From Streptomyces barkulensis (GTDB lineage: Bacteria; Actinomycetota; Actinomycetes; Streptomycetales; Streptomycetaceae): a DNA stretch of 64,000 nt. Under the pieces are notes generated by a model that did not search any database, was not told the origin of the DNA, and worked only from the letters and a program-made list of their open reading frames with translations. Made by a program: the position numbers and the translations under genes. How positions within the stretch are numbered: the stretch's first letter is position 1; each line of letters begins with the position of its first letter. Of this stretch, positions 7,746 through 16,522 are shown in pieces. Location: the NCBI RefSeq assembly GCF_002843305.1, contig NZ_PGSG01000104.1, positions 145,965 to 209,964 of the forward strand. The letters run 5' to 3'.

Positions 7746-9250
7746 CGGGCGCCTCCCGAGGCTCCCGCGGCCAGTGCCATGGCCGGCGCCTGCGCTCCCG
7801 GTTCCCTGCCGGGAAAGGCGAGTTCGCGGTAGATGTCGCGGAAGGCGCTGATGGTCTGCCGGAGGGTGAACTGCTCGATCACCCGCAGCCGGGCGCCCTC
7901 GCCCATCCGCGCCCGCTCGCCGGGGTCCCTCAGCAGCCGCAGCGCGGCACGCGCCATGGCCTCCGGGTCGCGCGGCGGTACGACCAGCCCGCACTCCCCC
8001 ACCGCCTCGCGCACTCCGCCCACGTCCGTGGAGACGGTGGCGCGTCCGCAGGACATGGCCTCGATCAGGGTGAAGGGGAAGCCCTCGCTGACGCTGGAGA
8101 GCATCACCGCGTTCCCGGCGGCGTAGGCGTCGCGGATGTCCTCCACGCGCCCTTCGAAGGTCACGCCCCCGGCCGCCCCCAGCTCGGCGGCGAGGGCCTC
8201 CATGCTCGCCCGGTACGCCTCCGCGCCGCGCGGGGTGCCGCCGAAGACCCGCAGCCGGGCGGCGGGGATCTCCTTTCTGACCAGGGCGAAGGCCCGGATG
8301 AGGGTGGCCAGGTCCTTGATGGGGTCGATGCGCCCGGCCCAGCTCAGCGTCGGCTGCTCCGGTTCGGGTCCGGCGGGCGGGAACGCGGTGGGGTCGACGC
8401 CGTTGTAGACGGTGCGTATTCGCTCCGGCGGGGTGCCGCCGTGCTCCTCCCAGCGCCGGTTGTAGCGGTTGCCGGGGGTGACCAGCGCGGCGCACCGGTA
8501 GCCCTCCTCGGCCAGCAGCCGGTACAGGCCCAGCAGCAGTGCCTTGACCGGCCAGCGGTACGGTTCGGCGCGGCTGCCCAGATAGCGTTCGCGCAGGTAG
8601 ACGCCGTGCTCGGTGAGCAGGAACGGTACGCCGTGGCGGTGGTGGGCCACCAGGGCCGGCAGGGTGGCCAGTCCGCCGCTGACCGCGTGGGCGACCCCGT
8701 CGGTGACCGGGGGCGCGGCCAGCGGGCGCAGGGCGTGCTCCAGCAGGTCGACGCCGGTCAGCGCGTCGTGCAGGGTCGGCCGGGCGGCGGCGGTGGTCAG
8801 GCGGGGCCGGTTCCACAGGCGGGCGAGGGCGCGGGCGGCGGCCTCGGTGCGCAGGGCGGGCGAGAGGGCGCCCCGGGAGGCGTAGCCGGCCATCGCGTGG
8901 AGTCCGGCGGGGAACAGTCCCTCGGACTCGGGGTCGAGGAGGGCGAGGAGGAATTCCTCCAGTGCGGTGAGGAAGCGGCGCAGTTCCCGGCCGCGCGGGG
9001 CCCGGCCGGGCGGGGGCGGACCCCACAGCGGCAGGGTGTGCGTCCGCCGTACGTGGGCGGGCGTCCGCCAGGCCGGGCGTTCGCGCCCGGTGCCGGTGAC
9101 GGCGATGACGCGGAAGTCCACGTCGGGCATGCCGTTGACCAACTGGTCGCACCACACGCTGACTCCGCCGTGGCTGTGGGGATAGGTGCCCTCGGTGAGC
9201 AGGGTCACCGAGGGGGTGCCGAAGCGCGGTCCGGCCGGCTGCCTGTGCAT
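7742..9250 (-). CDS. GT4-family glycosyltransferase, PelF-like
   Basis: 502 residues. The N-terminus has the PelF hallmark TEGTYPHSHGGVSVWCDQLV (about residues 19-38). The middle has FLLTEHGVYLRERYLG and RYNRRWEEHGG. The C-terminal GT-B nucleotide-binding domain has TLSWAGRIDPIKDL, RLRVFGGTP and the E(x7)E element in SVSEGFPFTLIEAMSCG. PelF uses UDP-GalNAc or UDP-GlcNAc to polymerise the cationic Pel polysaccharide, so this is the likely polymerase here. It takes the place of the fungal GAG synthase Gtb3, which is unrelated in architecture. No c-di-GMP receptor (PelD) gene is in the operon. Confidence 0.88.
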   Translation of the reverse strand: MHRQPAGPRFGTPSVTLLTEGTYPHSHGGVSVWCDQLVNGMPDVDFRVIAVTGTGRERPAWRTPAHVRRTHTLPLWGPPPPGRAPRGRELRRFLTALEEFLLALLDPESEGLFPAGLHAMAGYASRGALSPALRTEAAARALARLWNRPRLTTAAARPTLHDALTGVDLLEHALRPLAAPPVTDGVAHAVSGGLATLPALVAHHRHGVPFLLTEHGVYLRERYLGSRAEPYRWPVKALLLGLYRLLAEEGYRCAALVTPGNRYNRRWEEHGGTPPERIRTVYNGVDPTAFPPAGPEPEQPTLSWAGRIDPIKDLATLIRAFALVRKEIPAARLRVFGGTPRGAEAYRASMEALAAELGAAGGVTFEGRVEDIRDAYAAGNAVMLSSVSEGFPFTLIEAMSCGRATVSTDVGGVREAVGECGLVVPPRDPEAMARAALRLLRDPGERARMGEGARLRVIEQFTLRQTISAFRDIYRELAFPGREPGAQAPAMALAAGASGGAR

Positions 9251-9307
9251 GGCGGTTCGTTGTCTCCAGGAGGGTGGGGAAACGAGCGGTCCGGTGTCAC
9301 GGGCGGG

Positions 9308-11581
9308 TCAGCGCGCGGCGGTGTCCCCGGGGCCGTAGGGCACGGGGTCCGTGGTTCCGGCGGGCACCTCGGTCTGCCCGGCGGGGTCCCTGAACCCCTG
9401 GGCGTCCGGGGTGAGCAGTCCGCAGACCTCCTCCAGGAGGCCGAGGAGGTCCAGCAGGCTCAGCAGTTCCGGAAGGCAGCGGGGGTCCTGCTCCTGCGGG
9501 GCGTCCGGCTCCTGGGGTTCCCCGGGAGCGCCGGGCAGGTCGAGGACCGTGCGCCCGTCGCCGCCGGGCTCGGCCCAGCCGGTGCGCAGGCCCGCGTAGG
9601 GCTCGCCGAAGGCCGGGGCGGAGTCGTCGAGGCCGTCGAGCCGCTGCACGGTCCCCTCCGGTGCGGTGAGGGGGACGTGCAGCCCGGCGGGGGCGTCGAC
9701 GGTCACGGTGGAGCCGGTGCGGTGGGCGGTGATCTCCCCGGCGTCCAGCGCCGCGCGCCAGGCCGCGCGCTGCCGCATCTCCTGTCCGATGTCCCTCATC
9801 GGCAGGCTGACCATCGGGGTGTTCCCGGCGAACAGGTCCGCGTAGTCGTCCAGGATCCGGTCCAGGGCCGGGTAGGCGATGCGGTCCTCGGCGAGGTTGG
9901 ACTGGTGGATGAAGTGCGGGCGCGGGTCGTTGCCCATCACATGGCGCAGGGCGATCCGCGCCTCCAGGGGCACGATGTGGGACTCGTAGCCGGTGGAGAT
10001 GTCCAGCGGGGCGTCCAGGCAGGTGGTGGTGGCCGGCGAGTCCTCGCACAGGCCGCTGCCGCCGTCGGAGCGCCGGGTGTAGATCCAGTTGTACTCGTCG
10101 ACCTGCTCGGCGGTGCGCCCGGCGTTGTAGAAGATGTTCATCGGGTACCGGGGCACGGTCAGGGCGGGGCCGAGGGGGCGCTGGGCGGCCTCGCGGGAGG
10201 CGTCGGAGGCGATCCAGGTGACCCCGGTGGTGGTGAGCGAGGGGGCCAGGTTGGGGTTGTCCTGCGGCTGCTGCGGCAGGGTGACCAGGCCGGAGTGCTC
10301 GCCGGTGACCAGTTCCCGCTCGTCGACGGCCAGGTTGTTGCGGTCGGCCCAGGAGAGGTTGTTGTCGATCTGGGTGGTGATCAGGGCCCGGCTCTCCCAG
10401 CGGGTCTGCCCCTCCTCGTCGGTGGCGCACCGCCACGGCACGACGGTCACGTCCTGGACGCAGCCCAGGAAGAGGTGGTTGTAGGTGTGGTTGATCCAGC
10501 GGTGCGAGGCCTGGTCGGCGAGCATCCGGGCGGCGAGCGGATCGGAGCCGTGCTCGGAGCGGTGAAGGTCGCTGCCGCCGCCGTTGAAGGCCATGTCCAG
10601 GGTGAAGCCGCGGTCGGCCGACCACTGGGCGGCGTGCGCGGCGTCCGCCTCGGTCATCCGGATCGGGTCGGTCTCCAGCCCGTCGTCGGCCCCGCCGCAG
10701 TCCACGTCGCCCGGGGTGCAGTTCAGTTCGGTGTGCCAGCGGTCGTCGGCGGCGAACACGTCGTCGACGTGGACGGCGAAGTGGTTGCGGTCCACGCCCA
10801 GGTGGACGCCCTGGGTGAGCCAGGCGACGATGCCGCGGGCCAGCAGCCGGTACTGCTGCTGGTGGCGGTTGTAGACGAAGGTGACGACCAGTTCGCTGCG
10901 GCCGTCGTGGGTGTACTCGCCCACCAGCGAGCCGCGCTCCTGACCGCCCGGGACGGGGGCGTCGACGTACGAGGTGAAGGAGGCGCCCTCGGGCGGGTCG
11001 GCGAGCGGCACCGACAGGTAGCCGTAACTCTCGTCCACCTGCGGGTCGTTGTCCTCGAACGGCACCTTCCCGTCGAGGTAGCCGAACGGCCCGTCCCTGC
11101 CCGCCTCCGTGACCTGCGCCGTCTCGCCGTCCAGGGGGCCGGCGTAGCCCGTCTCCTGCGCCGGGTCCAGGCCCACGGCGGGACCGGCGTAGGTGTAGGC
11201 GTCCACCTGCCGGATGCCGAACTCCGCCTCGTACGCGGCGAGTGCGGCCATCTCCGCCGAGCCGGCGCCGAAGGGGTTCTCGTTGGGCAGCACCACGCCC
11301 TGGTACCTGGCGCGCGGGCGGCCGTCCACGGTGTCGCCGAGGAAGTCCTCGTCCACGGTCGGCCGGTCGTCGTCGGCGAGGTCGACGGTGGTGTAGGGCG
11401 TACCCGCGTCGCGCAGCGCCGCGGCGATCGCGTCGACGGCGGGTCCGCCGTCGTCGACGACCAGGACGCGCAGGTCGATGCGGGGCGCGGGTTCCTCCGC
11501 CGCGGCCGGCGGCGCCGTCGTGAGCACCATCGGCAGGGCCGCGGCCAGGCAGGCCGCGGCGGTACGGATCGCATGCCTCAT
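9308..11581 (-). CDS. Secreted Agd3-like polysaccharide deacetylase (CE18-type)
   Basis: 757 residues, first gene of the operon. ATG at 11581 has GGGGGGAG upstream, and a signal peptide ends near AAAEE (about residue 29). An N-terminal Rossmann-like region (RVLVVDDGGPAVDAI) and a beta-domain precede the deacetylase part. NHFAVHVDDVFAADD supplies Asp273/Asp274, INHTYNHLFLGC supplies His365/His369 as metal ligands, and HFIHQSNLAED follows. This matches the Aspergillus Agd3 pattern, an enzyme that partially de-N-acetylates galactosaminogalactan to make it cationic and adhesive. The C-terminus has an unusual Leu-rich stretch (LLSLLDLLGLLEEVCGLL) with two Cys, possibly a cell-surface or partner contact. 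Confidence 0.82.
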   Translation of the reverse strand: MRHAIRTAAACLAAALPMVLTTAPPAAAEEPAPRIDLRVLVVDDGGPAVDAIAAALRDAGTPYTTVDLADDDRPTVDEDFLGDTVDGRPRARYQGVVLPNENPFGAGSAEMAALAAYEAEFGIRQVDAYTYAGPAVGLDPAQETGYAGPLDGETAQVTEAGRDGPFGYLDGKVPFEDNDPQVDESYGYLSVPLADPPEGASFTSYVDAPVPGGQERGSLVGEYTHDGRSELVVTFVYNRHQQQYRLLARGIVAWLTQGVHLGVDRNHFAVHVDDVFAADDRWHTELNCTPGDVDCGGADDGLETDPIRMTEADAAHAAQWSADRGFTLDMAFNGGGSDLHRSEHGSDPLAARMLADQASHRWINHTYNHLFLGCVQDVTVVPWRCATDEEGQTRWESRALITTQIDNNLSWADRNNLAVDERELVTGEHSGLVTLPQQPQDNPNLAPSLTTTGVTWIASDASREAAQRPLGPALTVPRYPMNIFYNAGRTAEQVDEYNWIYTRRSDGGSGLCEDSPATTTCLDAPLDISTGYESHIVPLEARIALRHVMGNDPRPHFIHQSNLAEDRIAYPALDRILDDYADLFAGNTPMVSLPMRDIGQEMRQRAAWRAALDAGEITAHRTGSTVTVDAPAGLHVPLTAPEGTVQRLDGLDDSAPAFGEPYAGLRTGWAEPGGDGRTVLDLPGAPGEPQEPDAPQEQDPRCLPELLSLLDLLGLLEEVCGLLTPDAQGFRDPAGQTEVPAGTTDPVPYGPGDTAAR

Positions 11582-12351
11582 CGGACGTTCTCCCCCCAGG
11601 ACGGCCCCGTGCCTGCGGTGCCGCCCGGTGTCGAAGCGCGCGAACGCCCCGGCGGTGCCGGTGTCCGCGCGGACTGACTCCCCTTGTGGTGTGGCCGCGG
11701 TACCCGGGGCTCCCCTCCCCGGACGGCGTACGGCGGGCACTGCGGGCGGCCGGCCCGGCCGGGCTCCCGCAGGAGTTTCCCGGCGCTTCGGACGCCCACC
11801 GATATGGTGCGCCATCCCCGGGCCGTGTGAACGCCTCCGGGCCAAGTCGTCGGGCGTCGTTCGCCCTTCCGTGACCGGAATTCACCGGAGCGCAATCGTC
11901 CGTGTGCGCCCCCGTGGTGCCACCCGGGAGCCCGGCGCCGGTGCCGCACGCTGCATCGTCATTGGGGTGGACCAATGTCGATGCGACGTCCCACCCGATA
12001 GGGCATATGCGTATCTGATATTCATGGCGCCGGAAGTCGGCCGAATGCCAGCGGTCCGCTTCCGGAGACGATGGGGGCATTGATTCCGGTTCGCCCGGCC
12101 GGCTCCGGTACCTGCACGGTGCATCACCCCCTTCGCTGGACTCTCCCCCCTTCTTCCTGCCAACCTCTGTGCCGGCAGCGGCCGTTGCCGCCGGCCAGTC
12201 GCCCGTCCCGGCCGGATCGCGCACGGGTGGGCGGCATGCGGTGCCGGACTTCCGGTGGACGGCCGGCGCCACTCCGGCCCGGTTCCGGCACGGCCCGCAC
12301 CCCACCGGAGCCGCGGCCGCGACCGCCCACGACGCACGAGGGGACCGCTCA
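11582..12351. promoter_or_regulatory. 770-bp divergent intergenic region of the polysaccharide operon
   Basis: No convincing ORF is seen on either strand. The stretch 11960-12035 is markedly less GC-rich than the flanks (ATGCGTATCTGATATTCATG) and carries the inverted repeat CATTGG-GGTGGA-CCAATG at 11960-11977. This is the only obvious operator-like element before the eight-gene minus-strand operon and before the divergent metallopeptidase gene. I could not assign -35/-10 boxes with confidence. The unusual length suggests a long leader or complex regulation. Confidence 0.45.
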
Positions 12352-12915
12352 GTGAAGGAACGGGAACTGCGCCGGCGGTGCAGACGGCTGCTCAACGAAC
12401 TGGGCATCCGGCCGCCCCTGGACGTGACCGAACTCTGCCGCCGCGTGGAGCTGCGGCGCGGCAGGCCCCTGAGGCTCGTGCCGCACCCGATCCCCGTTCC
12501 GGGCCCGTTCGGCATGTGGATCGGCGCCCCCGCGGCCGACTACATCGTCTACCAGCGGCAGACCAGCGGCGCCCACCAGCGCCACATCGTCCTGCACGAA
12601 CTCGGCCACATGCTGGCCGACCACGGCGGCGGCCGCCCCGACCGCCACGAGGAGGAGCTGCTGACCGCGCTGCGCCGCGGCACCGAGCACCTCGCGCCCG
12701 GCGAGATCCCCGACCTCGACCTCGACCCGGGCCCGGTACGGCGGGCGCTGCGGCGCACCTCCTACGACAGCGCGCAGGAGCGGGAGGCCGAGACGGTGGC
12801 CACGATCATCCTGGAGTGGGCCTCGGTGCTGGACCAGGTGGCCCCGCGGTCGTCCGCCGGAGCCGCCGCGGAGCGTATCGGCGCCGCCCTCGGCGACCGG
12901 CTGGGGTGGCTGTGA
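12352..12915 (+). CDS. ImmA/IrrE-type metallopeptidase
   Basis: 187 residues. GTG at 12352 is preceded by GAGGGGAC. The zinc-protease signature HIVLHELGHMLADHGG (HExxH) lies near residue 83, after an N-terminal helical part. Later Glu residues (QEREAETVATIILEW) could give the third ligand. This family cleaves or inactivates repressors, as in ICEBs1 ImmA and Deinococcus IrrE. The stop overlaps the start of the membrane-protein gene (GTGA), a pairing common in Streptomyces. It may relay a membrane signal by proteolysis of a regulator not encoded nearby. Confidence 0.85.
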   Translation: MKERELRRRCRRLLNELGIRPPLDVTELCRRVELRRGRPLRLVPHPIPVPGPFGMWIGAPAADYIVYQRQTSGAHQRHIVLHELGHMLADHGGGRPDRHEEELLTALRRGTEHLAPGEIPDLDLDPGPVRRALRRTSYDSAQEREAETVATIILEWASVLDQVAPRSSAGAAAERIGAALGDRLGWL

Positions 12916-14117
12916 GCCTGCTGCTGACCCTGTACGGAGTGGGCTCGCTCCTGGTGCTGGCCTGGATGGCCCGCCGGCTGGCGCGGGCGCCGCGCGACGT
13001 TCCGCTGTGGGCGGTGACCGGGCTAATCGCCTGCTGGGCCGCGGCGTACCCCTTCGGGCTGGCCGCGGACCGCGAGGAGGTGTTCCTGGGGCTGGCGCCC
13101 ATGACGTCCCGGCTGATCCAGCACATCCTGGTGCTGACCGCGGTCAACTGCATGGTCTGCTTCTACCTCTTCTCCGCGCTGGAGCCCGCACGGGCCCGCA
13201 GACGCGCCGGCTGGTACGCACTGGCGCTGATGGGCGCGGTGGCCGTCCTCATCGCCGCGGTGGCGGCCGCCCCCGAGGGCACCCGCACCCGGGACCACAC
13301 CGTCACCGGCGTGGCGGTGTTCTTCGTGACGGCCGACCTGTATCTCGCCGTCGGCTTCGCCCTGGGCTGGATGTGGTCCCGGCGCCACGCGCGCGTCGCC
13401 GAGCCCCGGCTGGCGCGCGGGCTGCGGATCACCTCGCTCGGCATGGCCGCGATCGTCGTGGCCGACGCCCTGTTCGTCCCGGCGGTACTGATGCGCTGGG
13501 CCGGGGGCGACGGCGCGCCCGCCTCGCTGGACACCGCGGGCGCCGCGGAGACGACGCTGGGCTGGTTCGCGGCGGTGTTCTTCCTGCTGCCGGGCATCGT
13601 GCTGATCCTGGCCGGCGTCACCTACCCGGCCGCGGTGATGCGGCTGACCGCACTGCGCGTGTGGTGGCGGCACCTGCGGGCGTACCGCGGGCTGGAACCG
13701 CTGTGGACGGCGCTGCACCGGCGGTTCCCCGAGGACGCGCTGCACCGGGTGCCGGCGCGGCCCTGGCGTGACGCGCTGGGCCCGCGCGGGGTGCACCGCC
13801 GCTACTACCGGCGGGTCATCGAGTGCCGCGACGGACTGGTCCGCATCAGCCCCTACCTCGCCGCGCCCGGCGACAGCGGAGGCTACGGGGGCGGCGAAGG
13901 GGGCGGCGACGGGGGCGGTGGCGCGATGCCGCCGGAGGAACGGCTCGCGTGGCGGCTGCGAGAGGCGCTGAGGGCTCATGCCGCGGGCCGTCCGGCCTCC
14001 ACCCGCGCGGTGCCCGTGGCCGTACCGGCCGAGGGCGACCTGGACGCCGACGTGGAGCGCCTGCTGGCGCTGTCGCGGGCGCTGCGGGAGGTGGAGGCCG
14101 GGCGGGGCGCGGTGTGA
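12912..14117 (+). CDS. MAB_1171c-like multi-pass membrane protein
   Basis: 401 residues. GTG at 12912 is translationally coupled to the metallopeptidase. About seven hydrophobic segments occupy residues 1-240 (for example LLLTLYGVGSLLVLAWMA and FFLLPGIVLILAGVTYPAAVM). A cytoplasmic C-terminal domain follows (YRGLEPLWTALHRRFPEDALHR, then RRYYRRVIECRDGLVRISPYL) with a Gly-rich linker. The family is annotated as a putative transporter without proven substrate. Its fixed pairing with ImmA/IrrE-like peptidases points to a sensor or partner role. Function is unknown. Confidence 0.78.
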   Translation: MSLLLTLYGVGSLLVLAWMARRLARAPRDVPLWAVTGLIACWAAAYPFGLAADREEVFLGLAPMTSRLIQHILVLTAVNCMVCFYLFSALEPARARRRAGWYALALMGAVAVLIAAVAAAPEGTRTRDHTVTGVAVFFVTADLYLAVGFALGWMWSRRHARVAEPRLARGLRITSLGMAAIVVADALFVPAVLMRWAGGDGAPASLDTAGAAETTLGWFAAVFFLLPGIVLILAGVTYPAAVMRLTALRVWWRHLRAYRGLEPLWTALHRRFPEDALHRVPARPWRDALGPRGVHRRYYRRVIECRDGLVRISPYLAAPGDSGGYGGGEGGGDGGGGAMPPEERLAWRLREALRAHAAGRPASTRAVPVAVPAEGDLDADVERLLALSRALREVEAGRGAV

Positions 14118-14156
14118 GGAGCCCGGGGCGAGGTGGACGGCACAAGGGGCGGCCGG

Positions 14157-15542
14157 TCACCGGCAGACCTGGTCCAGCCGGTCCGGCTTCCGCCGGAACC
14201 GCTGGACGTACTGCCGCCCGGACTCCTCCTGGACCTCCTGGATCCGCTCCAGCAGCCCGGTGGGGTCCTGCCCCGGGTCGGCGAGGAATTCCAGGACCTT
14301 CTCGTGGAAGACGCGGCGGATCATGGGCGGCATGACGTCCGAGGCGTCCAGGCAGAGCCGCCGGGCTTCCTCCAGTTCCCGCACTATGCGGCGGCTGACG
14401 GTGTCCCCGCCGCCGGCGGCGGGGTACCTCTCCTCACCCACGTCCTCGTGGGCGGAGAAGAAGGGGATCTCGCCCCTGGCCCAGGCCGGTTCGTCCTTCG
14501 CCCAGACCCGCTGCGCCCTGCGGGAGGCCAGGAAGCGCATCAGGTCCTGCGCCTCGGGGCTCTCGCGGAACATCGCCGCGAAGTCGGCGGAGACCTCCCG
14601 GTCGCGGCCGTCGCGGTCGGCGGCCCCGGGCAGCAGCCGGGGCGAGGGGACGAAGTCGGCCTCCGGTGCCCTGGGGCCGTACAGGTGGCGGGCGAAGCTG
14701 CCCTGGTGCTCCAGGTCGCAGCCGCCGCCCGGGCCCGTGCCGAAGAGCAGTCCGTCGCCGCCCTCCGGGCCGCGGTAGTCGGTGGCCAGCGCCTCGCGGG
14801 CCGCCCTTCCGCCGCCACCGGACATGAACTCGCCCCAGACCTCCCACGCCTCCACCACGGGGCCGTCCGTCCACGCCATCTCACCGGTCACCCAGTCCTC
14901 GTAGACCTCGGGGCCCGACCTCTGGAGGAGGATGTCCTCGATCCAGTCGCTGCCGGGCCAGCCGGAGGTGGCGTCGGAGCCCATGCCGACGCACCAGCGG
15001 TCCGCGTCCGCGCGCACGAGGTCCGGTTCCGTGCCCTTGCGGTACCAGACGATGCTCTTGAGATCGACCTTCACCGGAATCCAGTGGCGTTCCTCCATCC
15101 CGGCCGGCTGTGCCAGCCAGGGCCCGCCGTCGTACTCCTCCTCGTCCACGACCCCCTTCTCCAGCGGCTCCAGGAAGCCCTCGCGCTCGTAGTCGACCAG
15201 ATCGCCGAGGACGGGCAGGACCGCGATGTCGGGAGGGTCGCCGGCCAGCAGGCCGGAGAGCAGGACCTCGCGGTTCGCCGTGGTGCCCTGGTACTCGACG
15301 GACACCCCGTGCTCGGCCTCGAACAGGCCCAGCAGTTCCTCGAAGGGCTGCTGCTCGGCCCCCGTCCACGGGCCGAGGACGGTCAGGGTGCGGCGGGGCT
15401 CCGCGGTGTCCCCGGCGCAGCCCACCGGGCCCGCCAGCGCCAGCAGCAGGGACAGCGCGCCGAGCGTGGCCGTACGCGCCCCGCGCACGCTCCTCGTACA
15501 CGCGCGCCCCATACGTCCGCCCGTCACGCGCCCGCCCCTCAC
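14157..15542 (-). CDS. Extracellular solute-binding lipoprotein
   Basis: 461 residues, last gene of the five-gene minus-strand operon. GTG at 15542 overlaps the upstream stop. The signal peptide ends in the lipobox LALAGPVGC. The mature part begins RRTLTVLGPWTGAEQQPFEELL, a family-1 ABC solute-binding (sugar-type) opening, and contains GDPPDIAVLPVLGDLVDYE and FFSAHEDVGEERYP. No permease or ATPase lies next to it, so it may serve as a ligand sensor for the signalling genes upstream rather than as part of a classical importer. The ligand is unknown. Confidence 0.8.
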   Translation of the reverse strand: MRGGRVTGGRMGRACTRSVRGARTATLGALSLLLALAGPVGCAGDTAEPRRTLTVLGPWTGAEQQPFEELLGLFEAEHGVSVEYQGTTANREVLLSGLLAGDPPDIAVLPVLGDLVDYEREGFLEPLEKGVVDEEEYDGGPWLAQPAGMEERHWIPVKVDLKSIVWYRKGTEPDLVRADADRWCVGMGSDATSGWPGSDWIEDILLQRSGPEVYEDWVTGEMAWTDGPVVEAWEVWGEFMSGGGGRAAREALATDYRGPEGGDGLLFGTGPGGGCDLEHQGSFARHLYGPRAPEADFVPSPRLLPGAADRDGRDREVSADFAAMFRESPEAQDLMRFLASRRAQRVWAKDEPAWARGEIPFFSAHEDVGEERYPAAGGGDTVSRRIVRELEEARRLCLDASDVMPPMIRRVFHEKVLEFLADPGQDPTGLLERIQEVQEESGRQYVQRFRRKPDRLDQVCR

Positions 15543-16522
15543 GGCCGGAACCTGTACTGGCTCAGGTGCCGCTGCAGCCCGGCCCAGGACAGCAGCGCGA
15601 CCGCGGCGCCCCCGGCCGGTATGAGACCGGCCCGCCGCCCGCTCCCGGACGTCTCGTCCAGGAGCCCCTCGACCCGGGTGCGCGCGCCGGTGATGGCGGC
15701 CCTGGTCTCCTCCGGCTCCCCTCGGGGCAGTTCACCGCGTGCCTTCGCCCCCTGCTGCGGCTCGGCGACCGCCACCAGCTCCCGGCGGGCCTCGTCCAGA
15801 CCCTTCTGGGTGTCCGCGGCCCACCGCACCGGCAGCCAGGAGGCCAGCAGGACGACGCAGGCCAGCAGCAGGAAGGGGTTCAGCCGCTGGGGGAAGCGCC
15901 GCTGGAGCTGCCACTGCACCACGACCAGCGCCAGCAGCGGCACGAGCGGAGCCTTCTCCACCCACCACCACAGCTCCCGCCGGGCCTCGGTGAACTCCGT
16001 CTGCTCCCCCAGCCGCCGGAGCTGGTCGCGCTGGAGGCCGTCGAGCCGCGCGAGGATGCCGGTCTCCCCCCGGTTGATGATGGTGTCGGCGCTCGCGCGC
16101 CACGCCCGGCTCAGCGCCTCGTCCTGCGCGTGCTCGATCGCCCGGCCGATGGCCTCCTGGTAGACCATCAGCAGGGCGATGACGGTGCTCAGCTCCCGCT
16201 TGCCCTCCTCCTGCGCGACCTGCCGGTCGGCCATCTGCGACAGGCTCTGGGTGGCCGCCACCATGTAGGTGCGGTACGCCTCGTCGGTGCCGGTGCCGTC
16301 GACCAGCTCGGAGGCCAGGTGGTCGCGGGCGGCGAGGTGGGCGTTGACCAGCGCGCCGCGGGCGGCGGCGACCTCCAGCACGGCCGGCGCCGTCCGGTCC
16401 CGGACTGCGCCGGGGCGGCGGTGGGTGTCGTCGTACGCGGCGAACAGCACGGCCGCGGCGAGCAGGGCCAGTACCACCAGCGAGACCAGCTGGAGCACCA
16501 GCAGCCACCGGGTGCCGATCAC
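15539..16522 (-). CDS. Membrane protein of unknown function
   Basis: 327 residues. GTG at 16522 overlaps the VWA-gene stop. One N-terminal transmembrane helix (WLLVLQLVSLVVLALLAAAVLF) is followed by an extracytoplasmic helical domain with AYRTYMVAATQSLSQMADRQVAQEEGKREL and many charged residues. Two further helices (KAPLVPLLALVVVQWQ, FLLLACVVLLASWLPV), a second helical stretch and a C-terminal helix (AGGAAVALLSWAGL) complete it. The layout resembles sensor or chemoreceptor-like four-helix domains. I do not recognise a named family. The operon context suggests a membrane platform for the kinase and protease. Confidence 0.7.
   Translation of the reverse strand: MIGTRWLLVLQLVSLVVLALLAAAVLFAAYDDTHRRPGAVRDRTAPAVLEVAAARGALVNAHLAARDHLASELVDGTGTDEAYRTYMVAATQSLSQMADRQVAQEEGKRELSTVIALLMVYQEAIGRAIEHAQDEALSRAWRASADTIINRGETGILARLDGLQRDQLRRLGEQTEFTEARRELWWWVEKAPLVPLLALVVVQWQLQRRFPQRLNPFLLLACVVLLASWLPVRWAADTQKGLDEARRELVAVAEPQQGAKARGELPRGEPEETRAAITGARTRVEGLLDETSGSGRRAGLIPAGGAAVALLSWAGLQRHLSQYRFRP

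Noticed and set aside
8441..11677. A 1078-codon plus-strand ORF antisense to the glycosyltransferase and deacetylase genes.
   Set aside because: It is composed of Gly/Val/Gln/Arg low-complexity sequence and lies opposite genes with clear family motifs.
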